From: Firm-13 sp964617375
GTDB lineage: Bacteria; Bacillota; Clostridia; Saccharofermentanales; Saccharofermentanaceae
DNA: 64,000 bases
Assembly: GCA_964617375.1 (NCBI GenBank)
Contig: CAZTXQ010000010.1
Span: forward strand, 6,703-70,702
Direction: 5' to 3'
Shown here: positions 1-7,845 of the stretch, in pieces
Numbering within the stretch: position 1 is the first letter of the stretch
How the letters are laid out: each line of letters begins with the position of its first letter
Program-made: the position numbers and the translations under genes
Notes under the pieces: model-generated
Told to the model about the DNA's origin: nothing
The model's database searches: none
The model's input: the letters and a program-made list of their open reading frames with translations, nothing else

Positions 1-891
1 ATCATGGAGCTGCTCGGCAATCAGCCGGAAACCGTCTATTCGACGATCCATTACGGCGATCCGCACGCACAGCAGCAGGGCAAGAAGACCTTAAGCGAAG
101 GCTCGTTTGCGGATGATTTCCATGAATATTCGGTCGAGTGGGAGCCCGGCGAAATGCGCTTCTACGTCGACGGCGAACTCATAAAGACCGTAAACGACTG
201 GTTTACAGCATTTGCCGGCGGGAAAGAGAAGCCGTACCCCGCGCCCTTTAACAAGACTTTCTACCTGCAGATGAATCTGGCGGTCGGCGGCACATGGCCC
301 GGAGATCCGGACGAGACGACCGACTTCTCGAAGGCCGAATTCCAGATCGATTATGTCCGCGTGTACCAGAAACCGTCCTACGATACCGACGTCATGAAGC
401 CGGAGAAGGTTTTTCGCGAACCGACGGAAGACAGCAATCTCATCTACAACGGCGACTTCAAGACGGCGGAGGATCTCGGGGACGATACGGACTGGATTTT
501 CCTTCTGGCCGACGGCGGTGCCGGTTCCGCGGAGATTCATGACGGCATGCTGACCGTTAAGACCGAAAAGGAAGGTAACCAGGAATACTCCCTTCAAGTG
601 GTACAGCCGGATCTGGGACTTTATGCGGGGCAGACATACCGGATCACGTTTGAAGCGCGGGCGGAATCCGATCGGAATATGGTCGTCTGCGTTTCAGCGC
701 CGGAGAACGGCTGGGCCCGCTACTTGCCGGATACGACAATTGACTTGAAAGAGGACTGGACGACCTATACCTACGAATTTACGATGGCGGACAAGGACGA
801 CAACAAGGGACGCCTGGAATTCGAGCTCGGGAAACAGGGTACGACGGCCGGTGTCGATATCCGGAATGTGAGAATCGAGGCGGCAGGCTAG
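1..891 (+). CDS. GH16 endo-beta-1,3-glucanase (laminarinase-like), C-terminal part with CBM; 5' end outside window
   Basis: The reading frame is open from base 1, so the gene begins upstream. The first codons read I-M-E-L, which fits the end of the GH16 signature E-I-D-I-M-E; the Glu at bases 7-9 would then be the acid/base residue, and the nucleophile lies outside the window. Residues up to about 120 carry GH16 hallmarks (HEYSVEWEPGEMRFYVDG, FYLQMNLAVGGTWPG, DYVRVYQ). From about residue 145 (NLIYNGDF) to the end is a jelly-roll module resembling CBM4/9. Expected role: secreted hydrolysis of beta-1,3- or mixed-linked glucans; the signal peptide cannot be seen. Confidence 0.9.
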   Translation: MMELLGNQPETVYSTIHYGDPHAQQQGKKTLSEGSFADDFHEYSVEWEPGEMRFYVDGELIKTVNDWFTAFAGGKEKPYPAPFNKTFYLQMNLAVGGTWPGDPDETTDFSKAEFQIDYVRVYQKPSYDTDVMKPEKVFREPTEDSNLIYNGDFKTAEDLGDDTDWIFLLADGGAGSAEIHDGMLTVKTEKEGNQEYSLQVVQPDLGLYAGQTYRITFEARAESDRNMVVCVSAPENGWARYLPDTTIDLKEDWTTYTYEFTMADKDDNKGRLEFELGKQGTTAGVDIRNVRIEAAG

Positions 892-902
892 GAAAGCGAT
901 AA

Positions 903-1397
903 TTAATTCGCTAGACCGATAGCATCTACAGGATCGATTTCATTCACATGGTATTTCCAGTGGCAAACAATGGGCGAATCGTTGATTTCAGCGAAATACT
1001 TGTATATTCGGTCGATCCGTTCTTCCCGTGAGAGAATACTCGTTACATTTGGCGATTTTAGTCCGGCGGTTACAAGACTGCCGTTAGACAATGGAGAGCA
1101 ACAGATGCGTATCGTCCTTGATGGGAATCAGGACCATTCGTCAATGATAAGAAACGCGCTTCGCGAGGCCGGCCTACCTACTCAATTGCACTCAGATGCC
1201 GATTGAGTAGGCTCGCAATGATAAAAAACGCACGCCGAGAGGCTGGCGTACCTACTTAAAAGCGCTCAGATGCGGATTGAGTAGGCTCGTCAATTTCGCA
1301 TGAGTCCAGATTTCCGCTGTATAACCAAAATCAATCGGTTTGCTGCAGGCTGCATCAACAACCCACGCTTTTTCTTCATCAGAGATTTCTTTATACT
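903..1397 (-). pseudogene. Decayed IS630-family transposase, interrupted by hairpin repeats
   Basis: Read on the minus strand, about 1397-1297 encodes ISDEEKAWVVDAACSKPIDF followed by GYTAEIWTHAKLT, which resembles the helix-turn-helix region of IS630-type transposases. Minus-strand 1091-903 encodes REERIDRIYKYFAEIND then SPIVCHWKYHVNEID, which resembles their C-terminal end (typically EEL..RI..Y..EIN..PVVY.WKY..DEI). The catalytic core between them is missing, and 1141-1296 is occupied by two hairpin repeat units with stop codons. I infer an old insertion sequence reduced by deletion. Family assignment is by remembered motif similarity only. Terminal inverted repeats were not identified. Confidence 0.6.
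1141..1296 (-). repeat. Hairpin repeat array, locus 1 (two ~74-bp units)
   Basis: Two tandem units begin with TCAATGA at 1141 and CAATGA at 1216, and a partial box TCAAT follows at 1290, giving a spacing of 74-75 bp. Unit 1 has a perfect 10-bp inverted repeat (1177-1186 and 1202-1211, arms CCTACTCAAT and ATTGAGTAGG). Unit 2 has CCTACT (1251-1256) and AGTAGG (1280-1285). Read on the minus strand, the linker CGTTTCTTATCATTGA matches CGCATTTCTTCTCATTGA in the array near 42.85 kb, which places all three loci in one family. The hairpins here are more GC-rich. Function is unknown. Confidence 0.75.
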
Positions 1398-1482
1398 AGG
1401 GAAGACTTTCCCTTCCGAATCCTGATACGAAGTCAGCTATCCGGTTTATAATGGCGGTAAGAACTTTTCGAGAGGACATTGT

Positions 1483-2484
1483 ATGGACAAAAGAAAAGCT
1501 GCCGCCATTTTATTTGCCGTTCTCGCGGCTCTGTTCTACGCGGCCAATATGCCGTTCTCCAAACTGCTCTTAAAGGAGATCGAACCGACCTTCCTGGCGT
1601 CCTTTCTGTATTTAGGAGCGGGATTCGGTATTGGGATCCTCTACCTTTTCGGCAAGGCCCGGAAGCCGAAAGAAGAAAAGCTTACGGCGAAAGACCTCCC
1701 GTATACAATCGGTATGATTGTCCTCGATATCGCAGCGCCGATCCTCTTGATGGCCGGCCTTAAGAGCGCGACATCGTCTAATGCGTCTCTTCTCGGCAAT
1801 TTTGAAATCGTCGCAACGTCGATTCTCGCGATGCTCGTATTCCGCGAAAAGATTTCGGTCCGGCTGTGGGCGGCGATTTCGCTGATTACAGCGGCTAGCA
1901 TTCTCTTGTCTTTTGAGGATCTGACCGCTTTCCGGTTCTCCGAGGGGTCGCTCTTTATTCTGGGCGCGACGGTTTGCTGGGGCCTCGAGAACAATTGCAC
2001 CAGGAAAATCTCTTCGAAGAACACCTATCAGATTGTCACGCTGAAAGGAATCTTTTCCGGCCTGGGCTCCTTTGTTGTGGCGCTCATACAGGGAGAGCAT
2101 TTGCCGGAGGCCCGGTTTATCGTATACGCGATGCTTCTGGGATTCTTAGCGTACGGCTTCAGCATTTTCCTGTATATCAGGGCTCAGAAGGAGCTCGGCG
2201 CGGCGAAAACCAGTGCCTATTACGCCGTCGCACCGTTTGCCGGCTCATTCCTTTCCTTTCTTATCCTGAAGGAGCCGATCCGTTCCCCCTATATCCTTGC
2301 TTTAGCGGTTATGCTGGCAGGCTCGGTTCTCGTGGTCGTCGACACGATGATCCGGAATCATGCGCATCTGCATACGCATACCTTTGTTCACATTCATGAC
2401 GGGAAGATCCACGTGCATACAATCGAGCATATGCATGACCATAACCATCTGGTGAACGACCACACACATATGCATCATCATTGA
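1483..2484 (+). CDS. EamA/DMT-family transporter with histidine-rich C-terminal tail
   Basis: The 333-residue protein has two EamA halves with about ten membrane segments between residues 5 and 285. It shows typical DMT features such as AAILFAVLAALFYAANMPFS at the N-terminus and a second repeat opening at GSLFILGATVCWGLENN. Substrate is not predictable for this family; many members export metabolites. The unusual part is the last ~43 residues, a hydrophilic tail of alternating histidines (HLHTHT, HIHDGKIHVHTIEHMHDHNH, HTHMHHH) likely to bind Zn, Ni or Co. The ATG at 1483 follows GAGAGG. It stands alone between the IS630 remnant and the broken glycosyltransferase. Confidence 0.85.
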   Translation: MDKRKAAAILFAVLAALFYAANMPFSKLLLKEIEPTFLASFLYLGAGFGIGILYLFGKARKPKEEKLTAKDLPYTIGMIVLDIAAPILLMAGLKSATSSNASLLGNFEIVATSILAMLVFREKISVRLWAAISLITAASILLSFEDLTAFRFSEGSLFILGATVCWGLENNCTRKISSKNTYQIVTLKGIFSGLGSFVVALIQGEHLPEARFIVYAMLLGFLAYGFSIFLYIRAQKELGAAKTSAYYAVAPFAGSFLSFLILKEPIRSPYILALAVMLAGSVLVVVDTMIRNHAHLHTHTFVHIHDGKIHVHTIEHMHDHNHLVNDHTHMHHH

Positions 2485-2518
2485 TCCGCACACGAGGAAG
2501 TGTTCGGGGAGGCCGTAT

Positions 2519-3224
2519 ATGGGAATTCTCATCAACGCACAGGGTTCAACAGGGGATGTGAAGCCGATGCTCGTGCTCTGCAAAGAGCTCTCAATCGCGG
2601 GACACAGCTTCTGTTTCTGCGCCTCGAAAACGCACAGGGAAAGCGCGGAAAGTGCCGGAGGCGTCTTCTTTCCCCTGGGACCGGATGTCGGGAAGATGCT
2701 CGGGAAGAAGAAGGGTGAGATGAAGAGTCCCCTTGGCAGCGTGAAGACGGTGATCAAAGGAGTCCGCGGCAGTATTGCCTACTATGTGGACCATCTCCTG
2801 CCGATCGTCGAACAATTTGGCGGGATTGATCTATTTATCGGCGGCGGCGTCGACTTTACCGGGTTCTCTGGTCGCTCGACTCATGGCTGACCAATCATGC
2901 GATCGGCCTCCTCAAATGTTATAACGCGAAAAGAAAAGAGATGGGCCTTGCTCCGATCCGGAATATAACCCAAGGAATCTCGTAGTTGCGGGGTATGTGT
3001 CGTTCGATCTCCTTTTCCCGCATCTGGCAGCGGCGGTTCATCACGGAGGATCCGGGACGACGCACACCGCGGCCCTGTACGGTCTGCCGCAGCTGATCCT
3101 GCCGAAAGCATTTGATCAGTTCTACTGGGCGGATCGGATCTGTGCGCTCGGGCTCGGCCCACGAGGCTTCCCGATGAATCGGCTGACGATTGAATATCTC
3201 ATAAGAAAATCCGATAAGGGATAG
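2519..3224 (+). pseudogene. UDP-glycosyltransferase (YjiC/MGT type), frameshifted and internally deleted
   Basis: Residues from 2519 (MGILINAQGSTGDVKPMLVL) match the start of GT1-type UDP-glycosyltransferases that act on small lipophilic acceptors. The frame breaks near 2870. A further piece (NHAIGLLKCYNAKRKEMGLA) lies in another frame around 2893-2965. The donor-binding C-terminus (HHGGSGTTHTAALYGLP) is found at 2997-3224 in a third frame. An intact member has about 400 residues; here roughly half of the middle is missing. At least two frameshifts plus a deletion make it non-functional. Confidence 0.8.
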
Positions 3225-3325
3225 CAGGTTTCGCTTGAGGCCGTATACAAATCTCTCGTATCCCGAAATTCTCTGCGCAGTATATAATGGATTGATAATA
3301 TATTTATGAATAACCCGGGAGGTGC

Positions 3326-3769
3326 ATGATGGATATACGAAAAATGATTCCCGAAGACTATGATGCGGTCTATTCTCTGTGGATCCACACTCCCGGAATG
3401 GGTCTCAATAATGTCGATGACTCGAGGGAAGGGATCGTCCGCTATTTGGCGAGGAATCCCGATACGTGTTTCGTTGCCGTCGCATCCGGCGATATCATCG
3501 GCGCGATTTTAGCCGGTCATGACGGCCGTCGCGGATTTATCTATCACATGGCCGTTGCCGTCCCGTACAGAGAGAAGGGGACCGGCTCGCGTCTCCTCGA
3601 TCACGCGCTTACGGCCCTGAAGTCCGAGGGGATCAACAAAGTCGCGCTCGTTGTACTTGACAGGAACGCGATTGGAAATGATTTCTGGGAACGCAAAGGC
3701 TTCGTGATGCGAACGGATTTGATCTACCGCAACAAAGCTCTTGCGGAGCTCGAAAGAATCGATACGTAA
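3326..3769 (+). CDS. GNAT-family N-acetyltransferase
   Basis: This 147-residue single-domain protein carries the GNAT acetyl-CoA site: beta4 at GFIYHMAVAVPYREKGTGSRL (residues about 70-91, with the R/Q-x-x-G-x-G/A pattern as REKGTGSRL) and the downstream helix DHALTALKSEG. The DFWERKGF motif near residue 120 is typical of the C-terminal part. The acceptor is unknown. The start ATG at 3326 is followed directly by a second ATG at 3329, and GGAGG lies at 3318-3322. It precedes a Vat-like acetyltransferase by 32 bp, so the two may be co-transcribed. Confidence 0.85.
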   Translation: MMDIRKMIPEDYDAVYSLWIHTPGMGLNNVDDSREGIVRYLARNPDTCFVAVASGDIIGAILAGHDGRRGFIYHMAVAVPYREKGTGSRLLDHALTALKSEGINKVALVVLDRNAIGNDFWERKGFVMRTDLIYRNKALAELERIDT

Positions 3770-3801
3770 GACCGGGCAGTTTCCGGAGGGGAGGAACGAT
3801 C

Positions 3802-4431
3802 ATGTCAGATACGGACGGAATTATTTATCCGCGTTCGGGAGATACGGAGACCGTTTATCTTCGAGCCGTCATTACCGACCCGAATATCACGGTCGGCGAA
3901 TACACCATGTACAATGATTTTGTGAAAGATCCGCGGGACTTCCAGAAGAACAACGTCCTATACCATTATCCGGTCAATCGCGACAAACTGATCATCGGTA
4001 AATACGGCTCGATCGCATGCGGCGCGAAGTTCGTTTTCACGAGTGCGAATCATACGATGAAGTCACTGTCTACGTATCCGTTCCCGATCTTCTGGGAGCA
4101 ATTTTCTCTGCTGCCCGAAAACGTCACGGACGCCTGGGACAATAAGGGCGATATCGTGATCGGCAATGACGTATGGATCGGGTACGAGGCGGTCATCATG
4201 CCGGGCATTCACATCGGAGACGGCGCGATCATCGGGACGAGAGCCGTCGTGACCCGCGACGTCGAGCCGTATACGATCGTCGGCGGCGTCCCGGCCAAGC
4301 CGATCCGCAAACGTTTTGATCAGGAGACGATCGACAAGCTTCTTGCACTCTCCTGGTGGGACTGGGACAAAGAGAGAATCTGCAAGAATGTAAGAGCCCT
4401 CATGAACGGCTGCCTGGACGCGCTGCAGTAA
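3802..4431 (+). CDS. Vat-like hexapeptide-repeat xenobiotic acetyltransferase
   Basis: The 209-residue length and motifs match the streptogramin A/virginiamycin acetyltransferase (XAT) class. These are NITVGEYTMYND at the start, the catalytic-loop SANHTMKS (His84, equivalent to the Vat general base), and left-handed beta-helix hexapeptides GDIVIGNDVWIG, GIHIGDGAIIGTRAVVT and YTIVGGVPAKPIRKRF. The SWWDWDKERI segment near residue 185 is typical of the C-terminal helix. It would transfer acetyl from acetyl-CoA to a hydroxyl group. Whether the substrate is an antibiotic or a sugar cannot be read from sequence; many chromosomal relatives have no proven resistance role. RBS GGAGGGGAGG precedes the ATG. 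Confidence 0.85.
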   Translation: MSDTDGIIYPRSGDTETVYLRAVITDPNITVGEYTMYNDFVKDPRDFQKNNVLYHYPVNRDKLIIGKYGSIACGAKFVFTSANHTMKSLSTYPFPIFWEQFSLLPENVTDAWDNKGDIVIGNDVWIGYEAVIMPGIHIGDGAIIGTRAVVTRDVEPYTIVGGVPAKPIRKRFDQETIDKLLALSWWDWDKERICKNVRALMNGCLDALQ

Positions 4432-4443
4432 TACGGCGCGTGT

Positions 4444-4767
4444 TTATTTCGGCTGTTCCGCCGGCGCGGGCGCCTTGACGACGATCAGCTCCAAGGTATC
4501 GTCATGCGTGTTTCTGACGTTCATCCTGGTTTGGAACGGTATTTTTAGAAGTGTTCCGGCATCATATTCATGTGTCTCCTGATCGTTCAGGCCGATCGAG
4601 AGCGTTCCGCGAACGACGGTCATATACACGTTGGAATTGGAAAAATGCTCGGGAAGTCCTTCTCCCTTGTTAAAAACCATGTGCAGGTAATGTACGTTCT
4701 CATCGAAAAGCACCTTTTCAACGGCCTTTTCATCGCCTCGCGACAGTGTATACATCTTTTCAATCAT
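4444..4767 (-). CDS. Small cupin-domain protein
   Basis: The 107-residue protein is a single cupin barrel. Motif 1 is degenerate (LPEHFSNSNVYMTVVRGTLSIG, where canonical cupins have G-x5-H-x-H-x3-4-E-x6-G), and motif 2 is YDAGTLLKIPFQTRMNVRN. One His is kept but the rest of the usual metal set is largely missing, so metal binding is doubtful. Such proteins act as small-molecule sensors or minor isomerases; no specific role is supported. RBS AAAGGAG lies upstream of the start. It converges tail to tail with the Vat-like gene, with only 12 bp between the stops. Confidence 0.75.
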   Translation of the reverse strand: MIEKMYTLSRGDEKAVEKVLFDENVHYLHMVFNKGEGLPEHFSNSNVYMTVVRGTLSIGLNDQETHEYDAGTLLKIPFQTRMNVRNTHDDTLELIVVKAPAPAEQPK

Positions 4768-4870
4768 GATGATTCACTCCTTTCGTGTGTACGGGTATGG
4801 ATTCCTGCCTAAGATATCATGGGATGCCGCCGGTTGTATGTTGGAATTGCAACCGCCCGGACTTCGATTG

Positions 4871-5491
4871 TCAGGTCAGTTCGACGATGATTCTGTGCAG
4901 CGTATCGACCGAGTAATTCAGGTTCGCGGAGGCGTCCTTGATATGGTGATAGACCTCGCGCAGCACAAGTGCGTGCATCGGATCCCCGCCCGCGAAAAGC
5001 TCCGCCATCGCATCCCTATAGATTTGTTCGATCTCCGTGTGAGAACTCCGCATTCCCGGAATCCGTTCCTCCGCATGTGCGGGGTGTTTGCATATATCGG
5101 CTACGGCATCGCGAAAAAGATCGGCGCCGTCTTTAAGCCGGGCGACCATCCGATTGATCGCCGGATCCGCACAGACTCCAAAATCCGTCATCGAGAGATA
5201 GGTCGACATCGTATAGTCATTGACTTTGTGCATGTCGACCGACAGAAGATAGATATCGCCGCGCTCGAACGGCGTCGAGAAGGCCGCGACCAGGTTCTTT
5301 TCGAGCTCCATCCGGACATTGTCCGTCTCAGCCCGGTATTTTTCCAGCAGAATCTTGCCGTCGCCGCCGTTTTCGAGCCAGTCGGACAGTGCGCCGACGA
5401 CGAGGGAATTCAGCTCGGCCTGGCGCGACAGCAAAAGAAAGAAGTCGTATTTTACGGGAAAGAACCGGTCGAGAATGCTGCGGTTTGACAT
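4871..5491 (-). CDS. DUF47 / PhoU-like protein, partner of the phosphate transporter
   Basis: This all-helical 206-residue protein begins at the internal ATG at 5491 (MSNRSILDRFFPVKYDFF), the typical opening of DUF47 proteins. The longer frame would run back into the pit gene. Family members are encoded next to PiT phosphate transporters and are thought to regulate uptake. Here the gene starts 22 bp after the pit stop on the same strand, so the two form one operon. The sequence is rich in acidic and His residues (DMHKVNDYTMS, EVYHHIKDAS) as in the PhoU fold. Confidence 0.85.
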   Translation of the reverse strand: MSNRSILDRFFPVKYDFFLLLSRQAELNSLVVGALSDWLENGGDGKILLEKYRAETDNVRMELEKNLVAAFSTPFERGDIYLLSVDMHKVNDYTMSTYLSMTDFGVCADPAINRMVARLKDGADLFRDAVADICKHPAHAEERIPGMRSSHTEIEQIYRDAMAELFAGGDPMHALVLREVYHHIKDASANLNYSVDTLHRIIVELT

Positions 5492-5513
5492 ATAGAATCC
5501 TGCCTTTCTATTT

Positions 5514-6560
5514 TTACATCGGCATAAGCCAGACGAACAGAATGCCGTACAGAAGAGCCGATACACCTGCGGAAAGAGGAATGGTAATAAACCACGCGAC
5601 GATGATTTCTTTCGTGATGCCCCAGTTGACCATGCGAAAACGGTCCGCAGCGCCGACGCCCATCACGCTTCCGACGACCACATGCGTCGTGGAGACGGGC
5701 GCGCCGAGCATGTTCGCCGCGAGGATTGAGCCGGCTGCGGAGATTTGCGAGTTGAGGCTGTGAACAGGCATCAGCTTATAGATCCGCTGCCCGATGGTCT
5801 TCATGATCGTCCAACCGCCCAATAGAGTGCCCGCGAACATGACGGCACCGCCGGCGACCCGGACCCAGAGGGGAGCCGAGTACATGGAGCCGCCCTGTGC
5901 AGAAACAAGCGCCAGCGTGATGAGCCCCGTGATTTTCTGCGTGTCATTGGCGCCGTGGCTGTAGGAGAGAATGGCGGAGATGAGCCACTGGATGACTTTG
6001 ATCCAGCGGTTTATGGAAAACTTTGCGTTGCGAAGGAGCAGCTTGGACAGCTTTTCGAGAAGGAAAGCCGCGATAAATCCGATGAACGGAGAGAAGATAA
6101 GGAATGCGATTACTTTGACGATTCCCGTCACCTGATGCGACGGACCGGTGAGCTCGGAGATGCCCCAGAATATGTGGCTCGTGCCGTGCGAAATCAGCAC
6201 GGCGCCGATTATGCCGCCGATCAGGGCGTGCGTCGAACTCGAAGGAAGACCCAGTTTCCACGTGACAAGATTCCAGACGGTCGCACCCGCGATGGCACAG
6301 AGAAGGACACTGAGAAGCGCCGGCTGCGGCGGAAGATCGATGACTCCGGAGACGGTGTCGGCGACGCCGCTTCCGCCGAAAACAGCACCGAGCAGGCCGA
6401 AGACGGACGCCAGAACGATCGCCTGTCTGGGCGTCGCGGCGCCGCACCCGATAAAGGTCGCGACGACGGAGCTCGCATCGTGCAGACCGTTGGTCAGGGC
6501 AAAAGCAAGCCCGGCTATGACGATGATGATCATTAGGACGATAATCGTAAACTGCGGCAT
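5514..6560 (-). CDS. pit: PiT-family inorganic phosphate transporter
   Basis: The 348-residue membrane protein carries both PiT signature repeats: an N-terminal copy around residue 25 (LTNGLHDASSVVATFI) and a second copy around residue 200 (ILSYSHGANDTQKITGL). The GANDxxK-type motif is the family's substrate site. The C-terminal LGAPVSTTHVVVGSVMG and the mid-protein LGLPSSSTHALIGGIIGA are the paired S-T-H loops. It would import phosphate as metal-phosphate driven by the proton gradient. The first gene of a two-gene operon with the DUF47 protein; an RBS-like AGAGGG lies upstream of the start. Confidence 0.93.
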   Translation of the reverse strand: MPQFTIIVLMIIIVIAGLAFALTNGLHDASSVVATFIGCGAATPRQAIVLASVFGLLGAVFGGSGVADTVSGVIDLPPQPALLSVLLCAIAGATVWNLVTWKLGLPSSSTHALIGGIIGAVLISHGTSHIFWGISELTGPSHQVTGIVKVIAFLIFSPFIGFIAAFLLEKLSKLLLRNAKFSINRWIKVIQWLISAILSYSHGANDTQKITGLITLALVSAQGGSMYSAPLWVRVAGGAVMFAGTLLGGWTIMKTIGQRIYKLMPVHSLNSQISAAGSILAANMLGAPVSTTHVVVGSVMGVGAADRFRMVNWGITKEIIVAWFITIPLSAGVSALLYGILFVWLMPM

Positions 6561-6662
6561 ATGCGAAGACCCTCTTTGGCAAACGCTTTTCCGAAGAGAT
6601 ACCGGTCCTGTATGCTATCAGTATAGCACGCTATGGGTAAGAAGTGCCCGCTGTGCGGCCGT

Positions 6663-7706
6663 TTACATCCTTTGCGTAAGGAACTGAACGAGAAGGGATA
6701 CACCGGACACGGCGCCCCAGCAGCAGATGCCGAGCAGGAGCGGTTTTGCGCTCTGTGTCAGGAGCTTCTTGAGATTGGTGTTGAGCCCGACGGCCGCCAT
6801 CGCCATGATGATCAGGAATTTTCCGGTTTGAACAAGGAAGGCAGAAACCGGCGCGGGAATCGGCAGGAACGTATAGATGAGGGCCGCGGCGAGAAAGCCG
6901 AGGACAAACCACGGAAAGACTTTCCGGAAGGAATAGCCGGAAGAAGACGCGGCTTTGGTGCTTCCCGCTGCGGCCTTCTTCGCTTTTCGCGACGTATAAA
7001 CGGCCAGGACAAGCGTGATCGGGACGATGAACAGGGTTCGTGTCAGCTTGACGATCGTCGCGAACTGCAATGCCGTTCCGTTCCCGGCCTGCTCGCTCCA
7101 GGAGGAAGCCGCCGCGACGACGGAGGAAGTGTCATTGATGGCCGTTCCGGCCCACATTCCGAAGCCCGTGTCGCTTAAGCCCAGCAGATGTCCGACGGCC
7201 GGGAAAAGGAAGACGGCTATGATGTTGAAGAGGAAGATGGTTGATATGGCTTGCGCGACATCGTCGTCATCGGCCTTGATTACGGGAGCGGTCGCCGCGA
7301 TCGCAGAGCCGCCGCAAATCGAGGTGCCGACACCGATCAGGACCGCGATGCCGGAAGGGAGCCTCAAAACTTTCGAGACCAGGTACGCCGTTATGAACGA
7401 GGCCGACAGGGTGAAAACGAGGACCAGAAGCGACTGGGAGCCGACCTTTATGATGTTGCCCATATTCATTTCAAAGCCCAGAAGGACGATCGAGTACTGA
7501 AGAATCTTCTTCGACGTGAAGCGAATGCCGTCGTTGAAAGCGGCCGGGCGGCGGATCAGGCCCGCCAGTATTCCGAGTATGATTCCGAAGACCGCGCCTC
7601 CTACAATCGTGAACCGGCGCCCGAGAAGCCAGGCGATCACCGCAATCACGAAACAGAGTAGGATTCCGGGCATGTATTTTTTAAGGGCGGCCATAATTTT
7701 TTTCAT
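6663..7706 (-). CDS. YeiH-family (UPF0324) membrane transporter, putative sulfate/anion exporter
   Basis: The 347-residue protein has about ten membrane helices and the family's conserved loops: GVGTSICGGSAIAATAPVIKA near residue 130, WAGTAINDTSSVVAAASSWS near 185, and KFPWFVLGF-type region near 265. Start chosen at ATG 7706 (MKKIMAALKK) because GAGG lies about 8 nt upstream; the longer frame adds 14 residues without an RBS. It is divergent from a LysR gene 140 bp away, the usual arrangement for YeiH and its regulator YeiE/CysL. Substrate is inferred from annotation tradition (sulfate or a related anion) and is not proven. Confidence 0.85.
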   Translation of the reverse strand: MKKIMAALKKYMPGILLCFVIAVIAWLLGRRFTIVGGAVFGIILGILAGLIRRPAAFNDGIRFTSKKILQYSIVLLGFEMNMGNIIKVGSQSLLVLVFTLSASFITAYLVSKVLRLPSGIAVLIGVGTSICGGSAIAATAPVIKADDDDVAQAISTIFLFNIIAVFLFPAVGHLLGLSDTGFGMWAGTAINDTSSVVAAASSWSEQAGNGTALQFATIVKLTRTLFIVPITLVLAVYTSRKAKKAAAGSTKAASSSGYSFRKVFPWFVLGFLAAALIYTFLPIPAPVSAFLVQTGKFLIIMAMAAVGLNTNLKKLLTQSAKPLLLGICCWGAVSGVSLLVQFLTQRM

Positions 7707-7788
7707 GTGAGACCTCGACTCTCGGACAGAATTTTCATGCGGCGGCACGAATGCCGTCCGGGCGTATTGAATGTATCGCGAAATGGTA

Positions 7789-7813
7789 ATAAGATCAAAT
7801 TATGAATACTTAT
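7789..7813. promoter_or_regulatory. Candidate LysR operator in the divergent yeiH-lysR region
   Basis: ATAAG (7789-7793) and CTTAT (7809-7813) form an interrupted palindrome in the 139-bp divergent intergenic region, 33-57 bp before the LysR start. LysR boxes are typically dyads of T-N11-A type close to divergent promoters. Position and symmetry fit, but the arms are short. Confidence 0.4.
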
Positions 7814-7845
7814 GGTTCTATAAATTCTTTTAATAGGCGGTGCAT

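Noticed and set aside
970..1206. A 78-codon plus-strand frame
   Set aside because: It runs antisense to the IS630 remnant and through a hairpin unit.
6148..6687. A 179-codon plus-strand frame opposite pit
   Set aside because: It is antisense to a well-supported transporter and lacks motifs and an RBS.
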